The position numbers and the translations under genes were made by a program. A stretch of DNA of 64,000 nucleotides, from the NCBI RefSeq assembly GCF_021462265.1, contig NZ_JAJONF010000032.1, forward strand, positions 48,051 to 112,050, read 5' to 3'. The first letter of the stretch is position 1; each line of letters starts with the position of its first letter. Shown here piece by piece: positions 1 to 7,521 of this stretch. Source of the DNA: Streptomyces shenzhenensis (GTDB taxonomy: Bacteria > Actinomycetota > Actinomycetes > Streptomycetales > Streptomycetaceae). The notes below the pieces were generated by a model. The model was not told the origin of the DNA and did no database searches. It worked only from the letters and a program-made list of their open reading frames with translations.

Positions 1-819
1 CGAGCTGCGCGGGAGATGGATCCCGGCGTGGGCGTACGACCACTGCATCAGGCCCGAGCAGTCGAAGCCGGAGGGGCCGTCCGCACCCCAGACGTACGGC
101 TTGCCGAGGGCGGAGCGGGCGGCGGCGATCGCGGCGGCGGCGCGGCCGTCGGGGGCGACGGCACCGAAGAGGTAGGGCAGCTCGTCGCGGCCGTCGCCAC
201 GGGAGGCGTGCTCGAAGGCGGCGCGGTCGGCGGCGGGCATCGCGGCGAGGAGTTTCCGGGCCCTGGCGAGCCTGCGCTCCACGACGGCCTTGTGGGAGGC
301 GACCGTCCTGCGGCCGCGCTCCAGTTCGGCGAGTTTCCCGGCGGCCTCGGCACGCTCCTGGGCGAGTTCGCGCATCGCCGTCCGGAAGTCCTTGAGCCGG
401 CCGGCCTGGCGGACGTCGATGCGGTCGAGGACGGAGGCCCGGTCGAGGTAGTCCTGGGGATTGTCGGAGAACAGCAGGGCCACGGTGGGGTCGACGCCGC
501 CGGAACGGTACTGGGCGCCGGCGAGTGAACCGAGCGCCTCCCGCATGGTGTTGACGCGCTCCTGCTGGCGGGCGATGCGGTCCTGCGAGTCGTTCACCTC
601 GCGGCGCAGCGCGTCGGCCCGCTCGTCGGCCTTGTCGTAGGCCTGGGTCGCCTCCTCGGCCTGCTGGAACAGCCGGTCCAACTCGGCGCGGCCGTCGGCG
701 CGCGGGGCTGCGCTCGCCGGTACGGCGCCGAGCGCGGCGGCCGCGGCCGACAGCGCGCAGAGAGCCGCACCGGCGCCCCGGTTGAACCCGGACGGTGCGA
801 GACGGCGATGAGACCCCAC
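1..819 (-). CDS. NlpC/P60 family cell-wall peptidase (C-terminus beyond window)
   Basis: Secreted peptidoglycan endopeptidase of the C40 (NlpC/P60) family, which cleaves stem peptides outside the membrane. The frame reads 273 codons from a GTG at 817-819 and runs off the left edge. An N-terminal signal peptide (basic start, then an Ala-rich stretch ending near AAPRAD) is followed by a coiled-coil region rich in Glu, Arg and Ala (about residues 50-200) and then the start of the NlpC domain with GKPYVWG and FDCSGL. The predicted nucleophile is Cys254. The catalytic His and third residue lie outside the window. The next gene is a paralogue with the same layout, so the two look like a tandem duplication. 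The start is inferred from the signal peptide because no strong ribosome-binding site precedes it. Family confidence is high. Confidence 0.85.
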   Translation of the reverse strand, partial: MGSHRRLAPSGFNRGAGAALCALSAAAAALGAVPASAAPRADGRAELDRLFQQAEEATQAYDKADERADALRREVNDSQDRIARQQERVNTMREALGSLAGAQYRSGGVDPTVALLFSDNPQDYLDRASVLDRIDVRQAGRLKDFRTAMRELAQERAEAAGKLAELERGRRTVASHKAVVERRLARARKLLAAMPAADRAAFEHASRGDGRDELPYLFGAVAPDGRAAAAIAAARSALGKPYVWGADGPSGFDCSGLMQWSYAHAGIHLPRSS

Positions 820-902
820 GGGAAAACAGCACCCCTTCCGTTTGTCGGACGACGGCGTTCCCCCCCGGGTACGGGGGAGACGTGCCGGACTTTGACGCCC
901 TC

Positions 903-1045
903 CCCCGCCCGAAGACGGGGAATTCAGGTCCGCACCGCACGGCGGCGCCACCACGGGTTCCTGTTTCACAGGCCGCCGCCCACCCGCGTGGGCCGGTCCT
1001 GCGCGGCCTCCGCAGGCGTGACTTCCCGCCCGTCCGGCGGTAGGT
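903..1045. other. structured intergenic stretch, possible IS200/IS605-type end relic
   Basis: The 434 bases between the two NlpC/P60 genes hold no convincing gene. On the + strand there is a hairpin at 903-920 (CCCCG ... CGGGG with loop CGAA), a short hairpin CCTG-TTTCA-CAGG at 960-972, and then a G/C-rich stretch ending GTGACTTCCCGCCCG near 1030. From memory, the order of a GGGGAATTC-type hairpin, TTCCTGTTTCACAGG and GACTTCC resembles the right end (omega-RNA region) that follows tnpB genes in actinomycetes. No tnpB remains. The alternative is a structured leader of the upstream-strand NlpC/P60 gene. Low confidence either way. Confidence 0.25.
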
Positions 1046-1127
1046 CCGGCAACTCGGTCGCCGAACGCGGCGATGCTAGCCACATGACCGGCCGACGGCC
1101 AAAGGCCTCCACGGCCACGCAAACGCG

Positions 1128-1163
1128 ACGCCCCGCCGCTGACGCAGGTCACCGGCGGGGCGT
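1128..1163 (-). terminator. rho-independent-type terminator of the second NlpC/P60 gene
   Basis: An 11-bp perfect stem (ACGCCCCGCCG at 1128-1138 pairing with CGGCGGGGCGT at 1153-1163) with a 14-nt loop lies about 90 bases beyond the stop of the gene at 1254-2288. There is no U-tract, as is common in Streptomyces. Confidence 0.6.
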
Positions 1164-1253
1164 GGAGTCAGTTGTGGTCGCCGCGATTCGCCCGTTCGGA
1201 CGCCACAGCGAGTTGATCCCGGGTCGTACGGGAGTGGGCGCGACCCGGTGGGG

Positions 1254-2288
1254 TCAGATGCGGACGCCGAACTCGAAGGTCATGTCGCCGATCGCCTCGT
1301 AGCGCACGACGGCGCCGGTGTGCGGGGCGTGCAGCACCTGGCCGTTGCCGGCGTACAGGCCGACGTGGTGGTAGTCGCCGAAGAAGATGACCAGGTCACC
1401 GACCTTGAGGTCGCTCTCGCTGTAGATGCGGGTGCCGGCGTTGGCCTGGGCCTCGGAGGTGCGGGGTATGGTCACGCCGGCCTGGGCGTAGGCCCAGGAG
1501 GTCAGGCCCGAGCAGTCGAAGGAGGACGGGCCGGAGGCGCCGTACACGTACGGCGAGCCGAGCCTGGACTGGGCGGCGGCGAAGGCGGCGGCGGCCCGGC
1601 TGGAGGCGGAGCCCGTGTTGCCGAGGTCGACGCGGGAGGAGGCGCGGCTGGCGGCCTGGGCCTGCTCCTGGTCCAGCGCCGCCTTCTCCTTGGCGGTCAG
1701 CGTGTTGAGCAGCCGCTGCGCGTCGGCGAGCTTGGACTGGACGGCCTTCTTCTGCTTGGCCAGCTCGGTGCGGGTGGCGGAGAGGTCCTTGAGCTTGTCG
1801 GTGGCCTCTGCCCGCTCCTGGGCGAGTTCGCGCTGTTTGTCCTGAATCTTCTTCAGGGCCTCGACCTGCTGGCCGCTCAACTGGTCGAGCGTGGACGCCT
1901 TGTCGAGGTAGTCGTCCGGGTCGGACGAGAGGAAGAGCTGGACCGACGGGTCGATGCCGCCGGAGCGGTACTGCGCGGTGGCCAGCGAACCGAGGCTGTC
2001 CCGCAGCTTGTTGAGCTCCTCCTGGCCACGAGCCACGTTGTCCTGGATCGTGGATATCTCCTTCTGCAGCTTCTGCTGCTTGTCCTTGGCTCCGTCGAGC
2101 TTCTCGGTGGCCTGCTCGGCCTCCTCGTAGAGCTTGTCGACCTTCGCCTTGACCTCGCCCTTGCTCAGCTTCTCGCTGGGCGCCGCGTTGGCGGCGTTGG
2201 CACTGAGGACTACGGCGGCTGCTGCTGCGGTCGTGAGCACGGTCACGCGCGCACGGCTGGTCTGCCTGGGTCGACGATGGGACGCCAC
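1254..2288 (-). CDS. NlpC/P60 family cell-wall peptidase
   Basis: Secreted C40-family peptidoglycan endopeptidase of 344 residues. The chosen start is the GTG at 2286-2288, giving MASHRRPRQTSRARV and a signal peptide ending ANAANAAP. It has GAAGGAG about 9 bases upstream, whereas an in-frame ATG at 2318 lacks such a site. A long coiled coil rich in Glu, Lys and Ala (about residues 40-215) precedes the NlpC domain (about 230-344) with GSPYVYG, the nucleophile Cys259 in FDCSGL, and the catalytic His in YHHVGLYAG. It is a paralogue of the truncated gene downstream on the same strand. In M. tuberculosis, paired coiled-coil NlpC/P60 proteins of this layout (RipA/RipB class) act in septal cell-wall remodelling, which is the likely role here. 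Confidence 0.93.
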   Translation of the reverse strand: MASHRRPRQTSRARVTVLTTAAAAAVVLSANAANAAPSEKLSKGEVKAKVDKLYEEAEQATEKLDGAKDKQQKLQKEISTIQDNVARGQEELNKLRDSLGSLATAQYRSGGIDPSVQLFLSSDPDDYLDKASTLDQLSGQQVEALKKIQDKQRELAQERAEATDKLKDLSATRTELAKQKKAVQSKLADAQRLLNTLTAKEKAALDQEQAQAASRASSRVDLGNTGSASSRAAAAFAAAQSRLGSPYVYGASGPSSFDCSGLTSWAYAQAGVTIPRTSEAQANAGTRIYSESDLKVGDLVIFFGDYHHVGLYAGNGQVLHAPHTGAVVRYEAIGDMTFEFGVRI

Positions 2289-2390
2289 GGAGACGGGCTC
2301 CTTCGTTTGAGTGATCACCCGTGTGGAGGTTCGAGGCCAGACCCTAGTGACCTACCTGTGATCAGTTCAAACCCAGCAGCCAAAAAAGTG

Positions 2391-2458
2391 GTCACGCAAC
2401 GCACTCTTTGCACATAACTCACGACCAGTAATGCACGATTGACGCTACGTTGCGTGAC
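2391..2458. promoter_or_regulatory. inverted repeat upstream of NlpC/P60 gene
   Basis: An 11-bp perfect inverted repeat (GTCACGCAACG at 2391-2401 and CGTTGCGTGAC at 2448-2458) with a 46-base AT-richer spacer. It lies about 100 bases upstream of the NlpC/P60 start in the gap before the NYN gene. It could be an operator pair or a long hairpin in the leader. I do not recognise a known regulator site. A TGATCAC motif also occurs twice nearer the start (around 2311 and 2358). Confidence 0.4.
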
Positions 2459-2498
2459 GGTTCGGTCAATTCGGGCATTGCATATGCGGGTTGCACGT

Positions 2499-3842
2499 TC
2501 AGGACAGTCGCTTCAGAAGCATCGCAGAAGCGACCGGTCGGGCACCGGCCCGGGCGACCCCGTCGGCGACCTCACGGTCCGTGGAGGCGACGATCACCGG
2601 GCGGCCCGGCGGCTCGGCGCGCACCAGCTGGCGGATCAGCTCGTCCGCGGTGACGCCGGGCTTGGAGAAGAGGACGCGGACCCCGCGCGGCGGGGCGAGC
2701 AGCACCGGCGCGACCAGCTCGGCGCCGTCGAAGACACAGGTGACCTCGGCGCCGGTCTGGGCGGCGAGCTGGGAGAGCTGGCCGAGCAGCCGCAGCCGCT
2801 GCTTCTCCAGCGGCATCTGCGGATAGCCGGTCTTGGTCACGTTGTAGCCGTCGACGACCAGGTGCGCCTGGGGCAGGGCGAGCAGCTGGTCGAGAATGGC
2901 GGGGTCGTTTTCGGACAGCGCCCGCGCGGCGATGTCCTTCGGGGTCATCCGCCCCGGTTCGACCGCGTCCACGGTCTCGGCGGGCCGCACCGACACCGGC
3001 GGCAGCGCCAGCTCCCGGCGCAGCCCCTGGGCCGCGTCCAGCACGGTGTCGAGCAGCAGCCGCAGCCGCATGTCCTCGACGCTGCGCCCCTCGCGGGCAG
3101 CCCGGCGGCTGGCCTCCAGGGCCGCCTCGACCTCGCCGAGCCGGGCCTTGAGCCGCCGGCTCTCGCTCTCGGCGGCGGACACCAGGGACTGCCCCTCGGC
3201 CCGCCCCGCCTCCATCTCGCCCTGCAGCTTGCGCAGCGCCGCCTCACCACGCTTCACGTCGCTCAGCGCGGCTCGTAGCTTGCGGTGAAGCGACTCCGCT
3301 TCCTTCTTCGCCGCGTCCAGCTCGGCGCGCAGCCGCTCCGTCTCGGACCGGGTCTGCTCCCGGGCCCGGTCCAGCTCCTCGCGCAGCCGCTCCAGTTCGG
3401 CCCGGCTCTCCTCGTCGGCCCGCTCGGCGTCGGCCCGCTGGGCCTCCTCGCCGGCCGCCGCGACGAGCTTCACCCAGCCCGTGGGGCGCAGTACATAGGC
3501 CGCGGCCGCCACGTCGAGCGGGTCCGCGGCCGGGGGCGGGGAGCCGGAGTCCAGGGCGCCGGCCAGTTCCGGCTGGGCCTCTCTCAGCTTCTCCCCGATC
3601 CGCTGCCGGAAGAGGGTGTCCGTCTCCAGCGCGGCCGCCATGGCGTTCCCGGCGAACTTGGCCCGGCGGTTGGGGGCGAACCTGGCGTACTGCCGCAGCT
3701 GCGCGGGCAGCTCGGCGACGGTCAGCCCGCCGAACCCGTCCGACACGATCTGCACGACACGCCGTCGCACGCCGTCGGGCAACGGACGGTCAAGCACCTC
3801 GGCGGTGCCGTCGCCCGGCCCCCCGCCTGTGGTCTCCACCAT
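2499..3842 (-). CDS. NYN-domain RNA-binding/nuclease-like protein
   Basis: A 447-residue soluble protein. The N-terminal part (about 1-140) is helical, with a conserved opening around residues 20-60 (VRRRVVQIVSDGFGG). A long Arg/Glu-rich coiled coil occupies about 150-280. The C-terminal third (about 330-447) is a YacP-type NYN domain: HLVVDGYNVTKTGYP, the acidic CVFDGAEL, and IVASTDREVADGVARAGARP, which supply the Asp residues expected in a PIN-like metal-dependent RNase fold. YacP (Rae1) in Bacillus is a ribosome-associated mRNA endonuclease, so a role in RNA decay or quality control is plausible but inferred. It runs in the same direction as the zinc-ribbon gene upstream, 40 bases apart. 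Confidence 0.8.
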   Translation of the reverse strand: MVETTGGGPGDGTAEVLDRPLPDGVRRRVVQIVSDGFGGLTVAELPAQLRQYARFAPNRRAKFAGNAMAAALETDTLFRQRIGEKLREAQPELAGALDSGSPPPAADPLDVAAAAYVLRPTGWVKLVAAAGEEAQRADAERADEESRAELERLREELDRAREQTRSETERLRAELDAAKKEAESLHRKLRAALSDVKRGEAALRKLQGEMEAGRAEGQSLVSAAESESRRLKARLGEVEAALEASRRAAREGRSVEDMRLRLLLDTVLDAAQGLRRELALPPVSVRPAETVDAVEPGRMTPKDIAARALSENDPAILDQLLALPQAHLVVDGYNVTKTGYPQMPLEKQRLRLLGQLSQLAAQTGAEVTCVFDGAELVAPVLLAPPRGVRVLFSKPGVTADELIRQLVRAEPPGRPVIVASTDREVADGVARAGARPVASAMLLKRLS

Positions 3843-3882
3843 CCGTCACACCCCATCACCTGTACGGGGCCGGCTCCCGGAC

Positions 3883-4122
3883 TCAGGAGTCGGCGCCCGG
3901 CCTGTCCACTAGTTCCACCTGGTCCACCGCGTTGCACCAGCGGCAGCGCACCGACTCGATGGTCTCACTGACCACCTCGCGCTCCTCGACCGTGGGCTCA
4001 CCGGCCAGATCGAGGTGCACGTACTCGACCACCTTCGACGAGCGGGTCACGTCGAAGCGCGTGAGGTTGCCGCAGAGAGTGCAGCGCCACCGCGTCGTGG
4101 CGGTCGGCAGGGGAACCGTCAT
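3883..4122 (-). CDS. small zinc-ribbon protein
   Basis: A 79-residue cytoplasmic protein. Two Cys pairs (CTLCGN at about residues 15-18 and CRWCNA at about 60-63) are spaced as in a zinc ribbon, flanking an acidic middle section. GAAGGAAG precedes the ATG at 4122 by about 12 bases. The gene is immediately upstream of the NYN-domain gene on the same strand, so the two may be co-transcribed. The family is conserved in actinomycetes as I remember it, but I know of no assigned function. The arrangement would fit nucleic-acid or protein binding. Confidence 0.75.
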   Translation of the reverse strand: MTVPLPTATTRWRCTLCGNLTRFDVTRSSKVVEYVHLDLAGEPTVEEREVVSETIESVRCRWCNAVDQVELVDRPGADS

Positions 4123-4269
4123 CGTGGCTTGTTCGCTTCCTTCTAGTGTCCGTGACGCGTCGTCCCGACGCGTGTGGCTCGTAACCCTACGGCCTGGCGG
4201 GTACTCGACGCCGCCCTGTCCACGGCGGCGAGGCGATCTGCACCGCTGCGTCCGGTTACGTCATGCTCT

Positions 4270-5070
4270 ATGTCCATGATCGGCAACTGGAACACGACGG
4301 CCGCCCGGACCCTGCGCAGCCTGCGGGGCACGTCGGCGCCCATGACGTACGCCCTGATCGCCGTGTGCTGCCTGATCTTCGCGCTCGGCCCCGCCTCGGG
4401 CCTCACACCGTCCTACGGCACCGGAGAGGCCCTGGCGGCCGCCCAGCGGGCGTATTTCCGGCGGTGGGGAGTGGTGCCCGCCGATCTGTTCGACGGTCCG
4501 GTACGGGAGGCGCTCACCCCGGCCACCGCGCTGTTCATCCACGGCAGCTGGGTGCACCTGCTCGGCAACATGCTCTTCCTCTTCGTCTTCGGGGCGATGA
4601 CCGAGGAACGGATGGGCCGCACGCAGTTCACCCTCTTCTACGTCGGCTGCGGCTATCTCGCCCTGCTCGGCTACGCGGCCGCCAATGCCTCGTCCCAGCA
4701 GTCGCTGGTGGGGGCGTCCGGGGCGATCTCGGCGGTCCTCGGCGCGTTCCTGTACCTGTTCCCCAGCGCCCGCGTGACCAGTCTTCTCCCCTTCCTCTTC
4801 TTCCTCCCGCTCCGCTTCCCGGCCTGGGTCGTCCTCCCCTTCTGGGCAGCCCTGCAGTGGGTGGCGCTGAGCCAGGCCCCCGCCGGCCCCGGCGTGGCCT
4901 ATCTCGCCCACCTGGTCGGCTTCGGACTGGGCTTCGGCTACGCGTGGGTCCGATACGGAAAAAGGAAAGGCGCGAAGCGCGGCCCCGGGAGGGCGGTGGT
5001 GGGCGACGGGCGGGCGACTAAAGTAAGGACCGCCCCAGCTCCGGCACCCGAGGGAGAGAACCAGCCGTGA
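4270..5070 (+). CDS. rhomboid family intramembrane serine protease
   Basis: Polytopic membrane protease of about 266 residues that cleaves transmembrane segments of membrane proteins. Visible family marks are the HGSWVHLLGNM motif (HxxxxHxxxN), the catalytic Ser in GASGAISAVLG, and the catalytic His in YLAHLVGFGLGFG. At least six hydrophobic segments are apparent. The tail is basic (RYGKRKGAKRG). The start is uncertain: ATGs at 4270 and 4276 both lack a clear ribosome-binding site, and a GTG at 4174 would add 32 residues of poor composition. The stop overlaps the start of the next gene (GTGA), so the two are translationally coupled. Confidence 0.88.
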   Translation: MSMIGNWNTTAARTLRSLRGTSAPMTYALIAVCCLIFALGPASGLTPSYGTGEALAAAQRAYFRRWGVVPADLFDGPVREALTPATALFIHGSWVHLLGNMLFLFVFGAMTEERMGRTQFTLFYVGCGYLALLGYAAANASSQQSLVGASGAISAVLGAFLYLFPSARVTSLLPFLFFLPLRFPAWVVLPFWAALQWVALSQAPAGPGVAYLAHLVGFGLGFGYAWVRYGKRKGAKRGPGRAVVGDGRATKVRTAPAPAPEGENQP

Positions 5071-5348
5071 TCACCGCGATCGTCCTCATCAAGACCAGCG
5101 TGGACCGGATCCCCGAGATCGCGGAACAGATCGCCTCACTGGAGAGCGTGAGCGAGGTCTTCTCCGTCACCGGCACGTACGACCTCATCGCCATGGTCCG
5201 GGTGAAGCAGCACGAGGACCTGGCCGACGTCATCCCCGGCCGGATCAGCAAGATCCAGGGCGTGGAGGCGACGGACACGCACGTCGCGTTCCGCACGTAC
5301 TCGCAGCACGACCTGGAGGCGGCGTTCGCGATCGGCCTGGACAGCTAG
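5067..5348 (+). CDS. stand-alone Lrp/AsnC ligand-binding (RAM) domain protein
   Basis: A 93-residue protein corresponding only to the effector-binding half of an Lrp/AsnC regulator, with no helix-turn-helix. The sequence begins MITAIVLIKTSVDRIPEIAEQIASLESVSEVFSVTGTYD, the typical alpha/beta RAM fold, with the ligand-pocket region around GTYDLIAMV. Such single-domain proteins assemble into oligomers and may sense amino acids or modulate full-length Lrp proteins. The GTG start (5067) overlaps the rhomboid stop by four bases, and GGGAGAGA lies about 9 bases upstream. The ligand is unknown. Confidence 0.9.
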   Translation: MITAIVLIKTSVDRIPEIAEQIASLESVSEVFSVTGTYDLIAMVRVKQHEDLADVIPGRISKIQGVEATDTHVAFRTYSQHDLEAAFAIGLDS

Positions 5349-5378
5349 AGACTTCGCCTTCGAAGCGCCCGCCGCCGG

Positions 5379-5520
5379 AGCGCCCCGTAAGGGGCGCGGG
5401 GAACTGCGCGCCCAGCCCCCACCGGCCTGCGGCCGGGCACGGCGTGCGATGGCCCCCTGCGGGTACACGGCGGAGCCGCACATCGAGGACGGCCCCGCGC
5501 CCCTGGGGCGTTGCCCCTGA
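5379..5520. repeat. Streptomyces intergenic hairpin repeat, copy 1 (also likely terminator)
   Basis: The stem GCGCCCC (5380-5386), loop GTAA and GGGGCGC (5391-5397) are followed by GGGGAACTGCGCG. Near 5470-5490 the sequence GCGGAGCCGCACATCGA is the reverse complement of the second half of the same repeat family. Similar elements occur near 13566, 18378, 19844, 38942, 53090 and 60427. The convergent position (after a + gene, before the end of a - gene) suggests bidirectional termination. Confidence 0.7.
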
Positions 5521-5532
5521 GGTCGGTCTGGA

Positions 5533-6909
5533 TCACACCGCCGGGACACACCGGCCTTCCTCGGTGCGGTACGTCCACTTGGCACCGTCGGCGACCAGTT
5601 CCCGCACGGCGTTCACGAACCGCTCGACGTGCTCGTCCGGCGTCCCCGCCCCGAAGCTCACCCGGATGGCGTTGAGGGACTTCTCGCCCGGTGCCGCCTC
5701 CGGCGCCCCGCATTCGCCCTGGGTCCGGGGGTCGGAGCCCAGCAGGGTCCTGACCAGCGGGTGGGCGCAGAAGAGGCCGTCGCGGACGCCGATGCCGTAC
5801 TCGGCGGAGAGGGCGGCGGCGAAGTGGGAGCTGTTCCAGCCCTCCACCACGAAGCTGATCACGCCGACACGCGGGGCGTCGTCGCCGAAGAGGGAGAGGA
5901 CCCGGACCTCGGGTACCTCGGCGAGGCCCGCGCGGACCTCGGCGACCAGGCGTTCCTCACGGGCGACCAGGGTGTCCCAGCCCGCCTCCGTCAGCGCCTT
6001 GCAGGCGGAGGCGATGGCGTAGACGCCGATGACGTTGGGCGATCCCGCCTCGTGGCGCGCGGCGCTCTCGTGCCACTCCACGGCCACTCCCCCGTCCTCG
6101 CGCCGGGTGACCTTGCGGCTGGCGCCGCCGCCCGCGAGGTAGGGCCGGGCGGCCCGCAGCCAGTCGGCGCGGCCGGCCAGGACGCCGGAGCCGAAGGGGG
6201 CGTACAGCTTGTGGCCGGAGAAGGCGACCCAGTCGACGTCCAGGTCCCGGACCGAGACGGGGTGGTGCGGGGCCAGCTGGGCGGCGTCCAGGACGATCCG
6301 GGCGCCGTGCGCGTGCGCGACAGCCGCGAGGTCCCGTACCGGCCACAGCTCGCCGGTGACGTTGGACGCTCCGGTGACGCAGACCAGGGCCGGGCCGTGC
6401 CCCTCCTGAACAGATGCGGTGCGGCCGGCGAGGGCGCGCTCCAGGGTCTCGACGGCCTGCCGCGGGGTGCGGGGCGCGTCGAGGCAGGTGACCTGGGCGT
6501 CCGGCCAGGGCAGCAGGCTCGCGTGGTGCTCGGTCTCGAAGACGAAGACCTGGCAGTCGGCGGGGAGGGCGCGGGCCAGGAGGTTCAGGGAGTCCGTCGT
6601 CGAGCGGGTGAAGATCAGCTGGTCGTCGGGGCGGCAGTCGAGGAACCCGGCGACGGTCCGGCGGGCGTTCTCGAAGAGGTCCGTGGAGAGCTGGGAGAGG
6701 TAGCCCGCGCCACGGTGGACGCTGCCGTAGTAGGGGGCGTACGCCGCCACGTCGTCCCAGACCCGCTGCAGGGCCGGGGCGCTGGCCGCGTAGTCGAGGG
6801 CGGCGTAGGTGACCTCGCCGCCGGTGACGAGCGGGACGGTGACATCCCGTCCCAGAACAGACAGAGGGGCACAAACAGACTGGGCGCAGGCAGCGGTCGG
6901 GACAGACAT
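5533..6909 (-). CDS. class V aminotransferase, SufS/CsdB-like cysteine desulfurase family
   Basis: A 458-residue PLP enzyme of the SufS/NifS fold. The PLP lysine is in SGHKLYAPFGSG. The motif RDGLFCAHP corresponds to the catalytic-Cys loop of group II desulfurases (RxGxxCAxP). The substrate could be cysteine or selenocysteine, giving sulfur or selenium for cofactors, but related members act on other amino acids. The ATG at 6909 is preceded by GGGAG 7 bases upstream. An in-frame ATG at 6954 would add 15 residues. A SAM-IV riboswitch lies about 240 bases upstream, so expression is predicted to respond to S-adenosylmethionine. That supports a place in sulfur amino-acid metabolism. No other gene is coupled to it. 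Confidence 0.87.
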   Translation of the reverse strand: MSVPTAACAQSVCAPLSVLGRDVTVPLVTGGEVTYAALDYAASAPALQRVWDDVAAYAPYYGSVHRGAGYLSQLSTDLFENARRTVAGFLDCRPDDQLIFTRSTTDSLNLLARALPADCQVFVFETEHHASLLPWPDAQVTCLDAPRTPRQAVETLERALAGRTASVQEGHGPALVCVTGASNVTGELWPVRDLAAVAHAHGARIVLDAAQLAPHHPVSVRDLDVDWVAFSGHKLYAPFGSGVLAGRADWLRAARPYLAGGGASRKVTRREDGGVAVEWHESAARHEAGSPNVIGVYAIASACKALTEAGWDTLVAREERLVAEVRAGLAEVPEVRVLSLFGDDAPRVGVISFVVEGWNSSHFAAALSAEYGIGVRDGLFCAHPLVRTLLGSDPRTQGECGAPEAAPGEKSLNAIRVSFGAGTPDEHVERFVNAVRELVADGAKWTYRTEEGRCVPAV

Positions 6910-7089
6910 GGCGGAACTCCCGTGAGAGGCAAGGCGGAACCACCGTGCGAGCACGCGGACGACCGCGGTGCCGGCCCGGCGAAACCGAAGAAACCCGAAG
7001 GAACCCGAGGGAAACGGAACGAACCCGAAGAGGGACGGAGAACCTCGGGGAAAAAGGAAAAGGGGATGCGGAGGCGGGGCTCTGCGGCC

Positions 7090-7110
7090 CTATCGCATTC
7101 GCTTGCTCAC
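7090..7110 (-). CDS. possible 6-codon leader ORF downstream of SAM-IV riboswitch
   Basis: Downstream of the riboswitch, GAGGAG is followed 6 bases later by GTG AGC AAG CGA ATG CGA TAG, encoding MSKRMR. The ribosome-binding site is good, but the ORF is tiny and may be chance. If translated it could link the riboswitch to expression of the aminotransferase about 180 bases further on. Confidence 0.2.
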   Translation of the reverse strand: MSKRMR

Positions 7111-7130
7111 GGGAGGCTCCTCGACGACCA

Positions 7131-7154
7131 GGACCCCTGGTGTACGAGGGGTCC
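7131..7154 (-). terminator. probable expression-platform hairpin of the SAM-IV riboswitch
   Basis: GGACCCCT (7131-7138) pairs perfectly with AGGGGTCC (7147-7154) around an 8-nt loop. The stem uses bases 7150-7154, which are also the 3' end of the SAM-IV aptamer, so ligand-bound aptamer and hairpin are mutually exclusive. This is what an on/off switch needs. Whether it works by termination or translation is not clear from sequence. Confidence 0.5.
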
Positions 7155-7266
7155 GCGCTTGCCGTGGACCTCGCTGCCCACGACCTGGTCTTCACCCGGG
7201 GCACCCCGCCACGGACGGAGGGTTGCCGGACAGTCGGCCGGGGCCTCATGACTGTCACTCATGACC
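7150..7266 (-). ncRNA. SAM-IV riboswitch aptamer
   Basis: On the minus strand the RNA begins GGTCATGAGTG and carries, in order, AGGCCCCGGCC, GTCCGGCAACCCTCC, GGGGTGCCCCGGGTGAAGACC and GGCAAGCGCGGACC. These segments match, almost base for base in the conserved positions, the S. coelicolor SAM-IV RNA as I remember it (GGTCATGAGTGCC, CCGGCAACCCTCC, GGGTGCCCCGGGTGATGACC, CGGCAAGCGCGGG). The aptamer binds S-adenosylmethionine. It sits upstream of the SufS-like aminotransferase at 5533-6909 in the correct orientation, with a competing hairpin at its 3' end. The rest of the 612-base gap between trpD and that gene is A-rich low-complexity sequence (around 6965-7070) with no gene. Confidence 0.9.
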
Positions 7267-7521
7267 TGGGAAGAAAAACTAGGTGAAGTGATCGCGGACG
7301 CGCAACTTCTGTCCGGATGACGGGACACCGCCGGTTCGGCACCGCCGGAGAGGTCCTGTGTGGTGGCGCGCCGTCGCGGCGGAAGAACGTGACCGACCAA
7401 CGGCAGAGACCGACTGGAGGATCAGCCGCCGCTCACATTCTTCCCCGCCGCGACGGCGATCAGCCGCCACGGCGGATTCCGGCGGTGCCGAACCGCACCT
7501 CAGCCCCGCCGGCCGCGTCCC

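Noticed and set aside
820..1253. A c-di-AMP (ydaO-type) riboswitch before the NlpC/P60 genes
   Set aside because: Such switches control some Streptomyces hydrolase genes, but I could not find the conserved core in either leader.
4174..4269. An N-terminal extension of the rhomboid protease from a GTG at 4174
   Set aside because: The extra 32 residues are Arg/Ala/Ser-rich without family resemblance and overlap the promoter region of the divergent gene.
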